NCBI GenBank assembly: GCA_017458765.1
Contig: JAFSZZ010000083.1
Location: forward strand, 1 to 38,951
Direction of reading: 5' to 3'
Source of the DNA: Lachnospiraceae bacterium
GTDB lineage: Bacteria > Bacillota > Clostridia > Lachnospirales > Lachnospiraceae
DNA: 38,951 bases
The position numbers and the translations under genes were made by a program. The notes beneath the pieces are model-generated. The model ran no database searches. It was not told where the DNA came from and was given only the letters and a program-made list of their open reading frames with translations. Below are positions 32,733-38,951 of this stretch, piece by piece. Within the stretch, counting starts at the first letter, position 1; the number at the start of each line of letters is the position of its first letter.

Positions 32733-33362
32733 CTATTTCCCTTCTTCTTTTATGATCTTCCTGATCTTACCCTTCAGTCTCTGCAGCGCATTATCCGTTG
32801 ACTTCTCATCACGTCCGAGGACTTTGGCTATCTGCACATAGGACATACCGGTAACATACAGGTCGAGCACCTGTTTCTCGAAGGAACTCAGGCTCTCCTC
32901 GATCCGCTGTTCAAGCACACTCATATTCTCTCGGTCGATCACAAGCTCTTCGGGGCTCTGATCCCCTGTGGGCTGAAGAGCATCTATAAGATATCTCTCG
33001 TCATCATCCGCATTTTCGGATACATTGCCGTACAGTGAGATATAGTTATTAAGGGGTATATGTTTCTGCCTTCTGGATGCCTGTACTGCTGTATATATCT
33101 GCCGCGATATGCATAATTCCGCAAATGTGTAAAAACTTGCATCCCGTCCGGCATCATAATCCCTTATCGCCTTAAACAGGCCTATCATACCCTCCTGGAT
33201 AAGATCGTCGTTATCAGCCCCTAAAATATACATGGATCTAGCCTTTACCTTGACCAGATCCTTATATTTTTCCATAAGATAATCGGTTATGTCGCTCTGT
33301 CCTTCACGACTACGTATGATAAGCTCCACATCGGTTAACTCTTCATATTTTTCAGGATTCAT
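32733..33362 (-). CDS. sigH: RNA polymerase sigma factor of the SigH type
   Basis: A 209-residue sigma-70 family protein. Region 2 shows DLVKVKARSMYILGADNDDLIQEGMIGLFKAIRDYD, then the DNA-melting part FYTFAELCISRQIYTAVQASRRQKH. Region 4 at the C-terminus has LSSFEKQVLDLYVTGMSYVQIAKVLGRDEKSTDNALQRLKGKIRK. In Bacillus and Clostridium SigH starts the stationary-phase programme and sporulation and controls competence genes. The location after rlmB is that of sigH in Firmicutes. The start lies nine bases after the rlmB stop with a weak ribosome-binding site, which points to coupling. Confidence 0.93.
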   Translation of the reverse strand: MNPEKYEELTDVELIIRSREGQSDITDYLMEKYKDLVKVKARSMYILGADNDDLIQEGMIGLFKAIRDYDAGRDASFYTFAELCISRQIYTAVQASRRQKHIPLNNYISLYGNVSENADDDERYLIDALQPTGDQSPEELVIDRENMSVLEQRIEESLSSFEKQVLDLYVTGMSYVQIAKVLGRDEKSTDNALQRLKGKIRKIIKEEGK

Positions 33363-33371
33363 ATTTATTGT

Positions 33372-34118
33372 CTAAACTTTCTTAAGCCTCTGTCTTACTA
33401 TCTCGTATGCGAGCACCCCTGCAGCCACGGAAGCATTGAGCGAATCTATATCACCCCTCATCGGGATCGAGGCGATATAATCGCATTTTTCCTTTACCAG
33501 CCGGCTCACGCCTTCAGCCTCGGCTCCGATAATAAGTCCTATGGGTCCCGTAAGGTTCTGGTCATACATTACTTCTCCGCCCATATCCGCGCATACGAAC
33601 CATAATCCCTTATCCTTAAGTTCCTCTATAGTCCTTGCCAGATTGGTGACTCTTGCAACCGGTGTATAATTTAGTGCTCCCGCGGAAGTCCTTGCCACCG
33701 TTGCCGTAAGTCCGACCGCCCTGTTTTTCGGTATTATCACCCCATGGGCTCCGCACAGATTTGCCGTCCTTATTATCGCTCCGAGATTATGCGGATCCTC
33801 GATATTATCAAGCAAAAAGATAAACGGCTCTTCCCCTTTATCTTCCGCCTTCTTAAGTATATCCTCAACCTCTGCGTATTCATATGCCGCCGCCACGGCT
33901 ATCACTCCCTGATGCCGTCCAGTGCTGCTCATGCGGTCAAGGAATTCCTTCTCGACAAATTTTATTATGGCATCTCTCTTCTTGGCTTCACGTCTTATGG
34001 ACGATACAGGCCCGTCATGACATCCGTCAAGGATATACAGTTTATCTATCGGCCTGCCGGAACGCAGTGCCTCCATTACGGCATTCCGTCCCTCTATATA
34101 TGATTCTTCATATGACAT
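33372..34118 (-). CDS. rlmB: 23S rRNA (guanosine-2'-O)-methyltransferase RlmB
   Basis: A 248-residue SPOUT-fold RNA methyltransferase, predicted to modify G2251 of 23S rRNA. The N-terminal substrate-binding region (about 1-85) begins YEESYIEGRNAVMEAL. The three SpoU motifs follow: LLDNIEDPHNLGAIIRTANLCGAHGV, LIIGAEAEGVSRLV, and IPMRGDIDSLNASVAAGVLAYE, which forms the knot and binds S-adenosylmethionine. AGGTG precedes the ATG. It sits between mrnC and sigH as in many Firmicutes. Confidence 0.95.
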   Translation of the reverse strand: MSYEESYIEGRNAVMEALRSGRPIDKLYILDGCHDGPVSSIRREAKKRDAIIKFVEKEFLDRMSSTGRHQGVIAVAAAYEYAEVEDILKKAEDKGEEPFIFLLDNIEDPHNLGAIIRTANLCGAHGVIIPKNRAVGLTATVARTSAGALNYTPVARVTNLARTIEELKDKGLWFVCADMGGEVMYDQNLTGPIGLIIGAEAEGVSRLVKEKCDYIASIPMRGDIDSLNASVAAGVLAYEIVRQRLKKV

Positions 34119-34156
34119 ATGATCACCTGTTATGTTCTAAGATCGTCCGGTTTTTT

Positions 34157-34615
34157 TCATACCGGTGCACCTATGGCTTCCATTCCGATCCTTATCAGCT
34201 CAACTATACGATCCGTTCTCCCGGTAAGATACAGATATCCCACCAGAGCCTCTACTCCCGTAGCCCTGCGATAGTCTGATACCGACGCATTTTTAGCTGT
34301 TGTGGCCGACTTGGCGTTCCGTCCCCTTCGGTAAATATCGTGCTCTTCATCACTCAGGATATCATTATCCAGATACCACTGCGCCATCCTGGACTGCGAC
34401 TGCGCCTTCACAATGGCACTCGTCCTTTTATGGAGTACATTTGCCGGACAGTTGGCTTTCTCGACCATGACCGTTTTTACGACAAGATCGAAAACACTGT
34501 CACCGATAAATGCAAGCGAGAGCGGGGAGTATCGCTTTAAATCCAGGCTCTCAAGCTTAAAGCCGGTCTTGATACTCTCCAAAATACTCATATCGGAAGT
34601 TACGCCCTGCTCCAT
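34157..34615 (-). CDS. mrnC: Mini-ribonuclease 3
   Basis: A 152-residue RNase III catalytic domain without the double-stranded RNA-binding domain, which identifies Mini-III, the enzyme that matures 23S rRNA ends in Firmicutes. The motif is YSPLSLAFIGDSVFDLVVKTVMV, with the catalytic acidic residues, then VLHKRTSAIVKAQSQ and GRNAKSATTAKNASVSDYRRATGVEALVGYLYL. AGGGAG before the ATG at 34615 supports this start, which overlaps cysS by 16 bases. Confidence 0.95.
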   Translation of the reverse strand: MEQGVTSDMSILESIKTGFKLESLDLKRYSPLSLAFIGDSVFDLVVKTVMVEKANCPANVLHKRTSAIVKAQSQSRMAQWYLDNDILSDEEHDIYRRGRNAKSATTAKNASVSDYRRATGVEALVGYLYLTGRTDRIVELIRIGMEAIGAPV

Positions 34616-35997
34616 ACTACTCCCTCTCTGGTATCCTTTATCATTATCCCCTTGGATGCAAGTTCATCCCTTATGGCATCCGCCCTGGCGAAATCCTTAG
34701 CCTTTTTAGCTTCGGCTCTCTCTTCTATCCTTGCTTCAACGTATGCCCTGAGTTCATCATCAACCGCCTCTTCTTCGTCTTCCTTAAGAAGATCGAGCGA
34801 CAGCACACGATCGTAATCTTCTATTATCCTGCGCTTTGTTGCACCGTTAAGCTCGGATTTGAGGACATCATACAGAAGAGTCAGTCCCATTGCCGTATTG
34901 CAGTCGTCGCCGACTTCCTGTACAAATTTATCATGCCATTCCTTAAGTGCAGCCTCATCGACATTCCCTTCATCCGCTACCGATGCGATCCTTGACTTTA
35001 ATTTCTTATATGTAGCAGCCGTCTGGTCGAGTGTTTCAAACGAAAACGTGAGCGGCTTACGATAATGCGACTGCAGTACGAAAAGCCTGTAAACAAGCGG
35101 AGCGTAGCCTTTTTTTTCAAGAAGCGATACCGTAAGGAACTCTCCCTTGCTCTTACTCATCTTACCCGTCTCATCATTAAGATGATGTACATGGAACCAG
35201 TAATTGCACCACTTGTGCCCTATGAACGATTCGCTCTGCGCTATCTCGTTTGTATGGTGCGGGAACATATTGTCTATCCCTCCGCAGTGAAGGTCCAGCT
35301 TCTCTCCCAGATGCTTCATGCTGATGCATGAGCACTCTATATGCCACCCGGGATATCCCACCCCCCACGGGCTTTCCCATTTTAATGCCTGATCTTCGAA
35401 TTTCGACTTTGTAAACCAGAGCACGAAATCATTCTTATTCCTCTTATTTGTATCTTCGGTCACATCATCCCTTACGCCGACCATGAGTTCATCTTCATTC
35501 TGATTGCCGAAGACATAATATTCCTTAAGCCTGGATGTATCAAAATATATATTCTCTCCCGCCTTGTACGCATATCCCTTTTCAAGCAGGCCCTCTATCA
35601 TATGGATAAATTCGGGGATGCAGTTCGTTGCAGGCTCTACAACATCCGGAGTCTTGATATTAAGCTTGGCACAATCCGAGAAGAAAGCATCGGTATAGTA
35701 CCTGGCTATCTCCATAACGGTCTTGTGCTCACGCTTTGCGCCTTTAAGCATCTTATCCTCTCCGGTGTCCGCATCAGAGGACAGATGACCGACATCGGTT
35801 ATGTTCATGACACGTTTGACATCAAGTCCCGAAAATCTCAGCAGTTTCTCAAGGACATCCTCACAGATGTAACTTCTTAAGTTCCCTATATGCGCAAAAT
35901 GATACACGGTGGGTCCGCAGGTATACATCGATACCCTGCCTTCCTCTATCGGTATGAATTCTTCAACTCTCTTTGTAAGCGAATTATAAAGTCTCAT
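34600..35997 (-). CDS. cysS: Cysteine-tRNA ligase
   Basis: A 465-residue class I aminoacyl-tRNA synthetase that charges tRNA-Cys. The HIGH-type motif is YHFAHIGNLRSYI, the KMSKS motif is GKMSKSKGEFLT, and zinc ligands are likely Cys in MYTCGPTVY, Cys in HIECSCISM, and His in MFPHHTNE. The C-terminal helical tRNA-binding domain ends FARADAIRDELASKGIMIKDT. The ATG overlaps the cysE stop by 14 bases, so the two are coupled. No T-box leader is seen upstream. Confidence 0.97.
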   Translation of the reverse strand: MRLYNSLTKRVEEFIPIEEGRVSMYTCGPTVYHFAHIGNLRSYICEDVLEKLLRFSGLDVKRVMNITDVGHLSSDADTGEDKMLKGAKREHKTVMEIARYYTDAFFSDCAKLNIKTPDVVEPATNCIPEFIHMIEGLLEKGYAYKAGENIYFDTSRLKEYYVFGNQNEDELMVGVRDDVTEDTNKRNKNDFVLWFTKSKFEDQALKWESPWGVGYPGWHIECSCISMKHLGEKLDLHCGGIDNMFPHHTNEIAQSESFIGHKWCNYWFHVHHLNDETGKMSKSKGEFLTVSLLEKKGYAPLVYRLFVLQSHYRKPLTFSFETLDQTAATYKKLKSRIASVADEGNVDEAALKEWHDKFVQEVGDDCNTAMGLTLLYDVLKSELNGATKRRIIEDYDRVLSLDLLKEDEEEAVDDELRAYVEARIEERAEAKKAKDFARADAIRDELASKGIMIKDTREGVVWSRA

Positions 35998-36688
35998 TGT
36001 TTTTCTGCCTCTCCTGATTCTGTCTGTCTTTCTTTAACTGCCTTATCTCATTCTCCATATCAAGAAGCCTGTTCGTAAGTTCCGAATTGGCACGCTGCAG
36101 GTTCTGTATATCCTCCTTGATAGGATCCGGAAGGTGGATCTGATCCATGCTCTCACGCGGTATCGTCTCATTTTCACGTTTGACTATACGCCCCGGAACA
36201 CCTACCACCGTACAGTTGGGCGGTACCTCTTCGAGCACCACAGAACCTGCTCCTATCTTGGAATTGGCCCCTATGGTGAACGACCCGAGGATCTTGGCAC
36301 CGGCCGATATCATAACATTATCCTCGATCGTAGGATGCCTCTTGCCTGTCTCCTTACCCGTTCCTCCGAGCGTCACCCCCTGATACAGGGTTACGTTATT
36401 CCCGATGATCGAGGTCTCTCCGATTATGACTCCGCTCCCGTGATCTATAAAAAAGCCGCTGCCGATACTGGCTCCGGGATGTATCTCGATACCGGTCTTT
36501 CTGACGCCGCGCTGGGAAATGCACCTTGCAAGAAAATAATGCTTCTTAAGATACAGTCTGTGAGCCAGCCTGTAATGAAGCATTACCCTGAAACTCGGAT
36601 ACAGAAACACTTCCATGGATGAATGTATAGCCGGATCCCTCTCCCTTATTATTCTGATCTCTTCTTTAATATTTTTTATGATCCCCAT
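35984..36688 (-). CDS. cysE: Serine O-acetyltransferase
   Basis: A 234-residue enzyme making O-acetylserine, the precursor of cysteine. The N-terminal helical part (about 1-60) begins ERDPAIHSSMEVFLYPSF, and the left-handed beta-helix (about 65-175) carries hexapeptide repeats with DHGSGVIIGET and LGGTGKETGKRHPTIEDNVMISAGAKILG. After about residue 180 there is a long charged coiled-coil (NSELTNRLLDMENEIRQLKKDRQNQE), longer than usual for the family. It is followed directly by cysS, linking cysteine synthesis with its charging. Confidence 0.94.
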   Translation of the reverse strand: MGIIKNIKEEIRIIRERDPAIHSSMEVFLYPSFRVMLHYRLAHRLYLKKHYFLARCISQRGVRKTGIEIHPGASIGSGFFIDHGSGVIIGETSIIGNNVTLYQGVTLGGTGKETGKRHPTIEDNVMISAGAKILGSFTIGANSKIGAGSVVLEEVPPNCTVVGVPGRIVKRENETIPRESMDQIHLPDPIKEDIQNLQRANSELTNRLLDMENEIRQLKKDRQNQERQKNNETL

Positions 36689-36729
36689 AACTCACTCTTC
36701 TGCCGCGTAAGGTCTTCTTCAACCTTATC

Positions 36730-37269
36730 TTACTGTCTCATCGGACATCCGCCGCAGGTATCACAATTGCCGCCAACCGGCATACTTCCGAGTTCTTTTA
36801 CGGAACTCAACATGCAAACAGCCTGTGATGATATTCCTTCTCCGCTCCCTGTGAATCCAAGGCCTTCTTCGGTTGTTGCCTTGACATTCACCTGTGTGAT
36901 ATCTATTCCGAGAGCCCCCGCTATGTTTTTGCGCATTTGCTCAATATACGGACGCATCTTCGGTTTCTGAGCTATTATAGTGGCGTCGATATTCTCGATG
37001 ATATAATGCTCCTCCTCGATCATATCTCCGACGCATCTTAACAGTTCCATACTGTCCGCGTCCTTAAACCGCTCATCCGTATCGGGAAAATGACTGCCTA
37101 TATCCCCGAGTGCGGCAGCGCCGAGCATTGCATCCATTATGGCATGCAATAGGACATCCGCATCCGAATGTCCTAATAATCCCTTCTCATAGGGTATCTT
37201 CACACCCCCGATAATAAGTTCCCTGTCCTCCGTCAGACGATGGACATCATATCCCATTCCAACACGCAT
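36730..37269 (-). CDS. ispF: 2-C-methyl-D-erythritol 2,4-cyclodiphosphate synthase with Cys-rich tail
   Basis: A 179-residue enzyme of the non-mevalonate isoprenoid pathway. The metal site is MGYDVHRL with the later [33 protein letters not shown] and [23 protein letters not shown] complete the family set. The core is normally about 158 residues; here a tail ends [13 protein letters not shown], a CxxCxxC pattern. The ATG at 37269 is preceded by GGAGAAAGATA; the longer frame adds 17 residues before the conserved start. ispD is not next to it in this window. Confidence 0.94.
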   Translation of the reverse strand: MRVGMGYDVHRLTEDRELIIGGVKIPYEKGLLGHSDADVLLHAIMDAMLGAAALGDIGSHFPDTDERFKDADSMELLRCVGDMIEEEHYIIENIDATIIAQKPKMRPYIEQMRKNIAGALGIDITQVNVKATTEEGLGFTGSGEGISSQAVCMLSSVKELGSMPVGGNCDTCGGCPMRQ

Positions 37270-37297
37270 TATCTTTCTCCGAAACCCGTACGACCGT

Positions 37298-38629
37298 CTA
37301 TTTACTGATCTGATCAGCAAGGAACATCGTCATTTCTTCTATTTTACCGCTCTTATCCACGATGAAGAGCATGTTATACTTGCCCCTTTCATACATCAGC
37401 TGCTTCCTGCCTCCGGAAAGCCTTGCCTCGATGCCGTCACCGTAGGCTTTCTTAAGCTGTTCGAGAGATGTGCCTATACCTATTCCCTCAGCTGTTGTAT
37501 AGTCACCCGAAGTGATATCTATCTGCGAAACCACATACTCACCGACTGCCTGAGGATCTATATCACTGTAGTACACATCATATCCCTTAAAGGACTGAAC
37601 ATATATCTTGGCTTTATCTTCTGCATCCGAAATGAGCTTCGCTGTATCTTCGATGCTCCTGCCCGATAATCCGATGCCTTCCATCTCGCTGGCAACAGCA
37701 CCCAATGAGACGTTGCCCTTAAGCCCGGGGATATTGATGACATTCTTAAGATCCGAATCCTGCATCATATCATACAGATCATAGAGGAAGGAACCGTCCC
37801 AGTCCACTTTGTCCATATCTTCACTCCAGTAATTCATATGTATGCGCATGCTCCCGTCATCACGCTTTTCAATCGCAGTAAGTGCAAACGGGGCATCTGC
37901 ATTTTCGGCACGCATCATTACCAGATATATATTGTTGTAGTAAAAGCCGCCGTTGCATACAAGCCTTCGGCAATCCTCACTCTTTTCTATATACAGATAA
38001 TCATCGTCCGACAGCTTGAGCGGTCTGTCGAGCTGTGAATTTTCTATCCCGAGTACCGATCTTAAGGTACCGTTTATCTTTTCCTCGGAAATCTTGCCTG
38101 TGAAATCCGACAGGTCACTGTTCTTTTTGTCCGCCTTGTCAAGATCTTCTATTATCGCCTTATCACGGATAAGTGCCTCCCTGACATCACATGCTTCCGG
38201 CTTCTCATATGTGCTTAAGAGAAAACCGTTCACGCTCTCATCCGCAAAATAGTCAGCGAAAAACTGCATATCCTCCTCGCTCAGCACATCATAGACCGCA
38301 TTCTCGCCTATATATGAATTGATCTCATTCTGACCTGCTTCTATGAGTCCTTCAACCTGTTCCTCGGTAATGGGAGTGCTTATCCACGGATTATCAGCCC
38401 ATGCCTCAGTTTTATACCACTCCATCGCGGCATTCGTATTGTCTATGCCCTCCTGGACCGATTCCTTTATCTCATCAACATATGTCTCCACTTCATTCAC
38501 GGTCTCGGTAACCTGCCTGACAGACTCCGTTGCGTCCTGAATAGCCGTCGGATCAATGCCCGTTGCCGCGCAGGCACTCAGTCCCGTACACATAATCCCC
38601 AAAGACATCATGATCATAAGCTTTCTCAT
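37298..38629 (-). CDS. Lipoprotein of unknown function
   Basis: A 443-residue predicted lipoprotein. The N-terminus is a clean signal peptide ending GLSAC, a good lipobox. After it comes a helical, acidic region with [18 protein letters not shown]. The middle has a mixed alpha/beta region with [26 protein letters not shown]. The C-terminal part is [54 protein letters not shown], which resembles a ligand-binding fold but was not recognised. The ATG at 38629 has GGAGG seven bases upstream; the ATG at 38635 has almost no spacer. It lies 28 bases before ispF. Confidence 0.8.
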   Translation of the reverse strand: MRKLMIMMSLGIMCTGLSACAATGIDPTAIQDATESVRQVTETVNEVETYVDEIKESVQEGIDNTNAAMEWYKTEAWADNPWISTPITEEQVEGLIEAGQNEINSYIGENAVYDVLSEEDMQFFADYFADESVNGFLLSTYEKPEACDVREALIRDKAIIEDLDKADKKNSDLSDFTGKISEEKINGTLRSVLGIENSQLDRPLKLSDDDYLYIEKSEDCRRLVCNGGFYYNNIYLVMMRAENADAPFALTAIEKRDDGSMRIHMNYWSEDMDKVDWDGSFLYDLYDMMQDSDLKNVINIPGLKGNVSLGAVASEMEGIGLSGRSIEDTAKLISDAEDKAKIYVQSFKGYDVYYSDIDPQAVGEYVVSQIDITSGDYTTAEGIGIGTSLEQLKKAYGDGIEARLSGGRKQLMYERGKYNMLFIVDKSGKIEEMTMFLADQISK

Positions 38630-38684
38630 ACCCATACCTCCGTTTTGTATTCAGAACAGCCGATTGTGCCGACAATTCTTATAT

Positions 38685-38690
38685 ATTATA
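38685..38690 (-). promoter_or_regulatory. Candidate -10 box of the lipoprotein operon
   Basis: TATAAT on the minus strand, about 55 bases before the lipoprotein start. The -35 region is weak (CTTTCA at 17-base spacing), so the call rests on the exact -10. Confidence 0.35.
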
Positions 38691-38730
38691 CTACACACCC
38701 ATAATAAATGAAAGAATCAATAAAATTTTC

Positions 38731-38760
38731 TTGACAATACATATTAAGGATTAGTATAAT
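38731..38760 (+). promoter_or_regulatory. Promoter of tRNA-Met
   Basis: TTGACA (38731-38736) and TATAAT (38755-38760), both consensus, 18 bases apart and 30 bases before the tRNA. Confidence 0.8.
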
Positions 38761-38790
38761 AGCAAAGCGGCAGTGATCCGTATATTATTT

Positions 38791-38864
38791 GGCGAGATGG
38801 CTCAACTGGCTAGAGCGTCCGGTTCATACCCGGGAGGTTGAGAGTTCAAGTCTCTCTCTCGCTA
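38791..38864 (+). tRNA. tRNA-Met (anticodon CAT), elongator type
   Basis: A 74-base cloverleaf without encoded CCA. The acceptor stem GGCGAGA/TCTCGCT starts with a G-U pair; the anticodon arm is TCCGG-TTCATAC-CCGGG with CAT; the T arm is GAGAG-TTCAAGT-CTCTC. The paired 5' base is that of elongator tRNA-Met of Firmicutes, not the mismatched end of initiator tRNA. CAT could also be a tRNA-Ile2, but the loop TTCATAC favours Met. Confidence 0.92.
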
Positions 38865-38871
38865 CACTTAA

Positions 38872-38904
38872 AAACCCCATGCCATAAGGCATGGGGTTTA
38901 TTGT
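38872..38904 (+). terminator. Rho-independent terminator of tRNA-Met
   Basis: AAACCCCATGCC (38872-38883) pairs perfectly with GGCATGGGGTTT (38888-38899) around ATAA, followed by ATTGTTATTA. It lies eight bases after the tRNA. Confidence 0.85.
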
Positions 38905-38951
38905 TATTATCTTACTTGGCAAAATCAGTCACGCGACTCTCTCGTATCACA

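Noticed and set aside
36689-36729. T-box leader before cysE-cysS
   Set aside because: The gap is only 41 bases and holds no T-box sequence or specifier-loop structure.

Overview
The window looks like a chromosomal stretch from a Clostridia-type Firmicute, most likely a Lachnospiraceae member. This rests on the lineage-typical families DUF1653, DUF1294 and DUF5721, the ispF-cysE-cysS-mrnC-rlmB-sigH gene order, strong Shine-Dalgarno sites, a YtrA-type GntR/ABC operon, and a type VIIb-like EssC ATPase with WXG100 proteins. Nearly all genes are on the minus strand. The exceptions are argG with two small genes behind it, and two tRNAs. No insertion sequence, phage gene or CRISPR array was seen.

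Layout. 1-7,322: a DUF1653 gene cut by the left edge, then a tight unit transcribed as comEA-like, response regulator, histidine kinase, GerMN lipoprotein, comEC, holA. The DNA-uptake genes therefore flank a regulator/kinase/lipoprotein trio. 7,401-11,095: a soluble pseudokinase with two FHA domains, and an HtrA-type membrane-anchored protease. 11,237-18,274: an arginine-biosynthesis region with GNAT, argJ, argB, argD and an orphan solute-binding protein leftward and argG rightward. The divergent control region carries several TGCAT/ATGCA half-sites placed like ArgR operators, and a second promoter with a similar site lies before argJ. 18,287-19,150: DUF1294 and DUF5721 genes behind argG.

19,135-27,768: the most interesting region, a compact type VII-secretion-like operon. 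It is transcribed as essC (1,468 aa, FHA and three P-loop domains), a YukD/EsaB ubiquitin-like protein, four WXG100-like proteins, a VWA-TM-FHA protein, and a DUF2974-type lipase with a C-terminal helical region. EsaA, EssA and EssB homologues are not visible, so this is either a minimal or variant T7SSb or one whose remaining parts lie elsewhere. The FHA-pseudokinase at 7.4-9.5 kb is a possible but unproven functional partner.

27,769-32,690: a 430-base AT-rich gap, tRNA-Thr, a GNAT gene, and a GntR-ABC ATPase-permease operon whose promoter is covered by a perfect 27-bp palindrome. 32,733-38,629: sigH, rlmB, mrnC, cysS, cysE, ispF and an unknown lipoprotein, a version of a conserved Firmicute cluster without ispD, gltX and rae1. 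The window ends with tRNA-Met and its terminator.

All functional names come from reading motifs in the translated sequence; no database search was run. Where a start codon was moved from the longest ORF, the entry says why.
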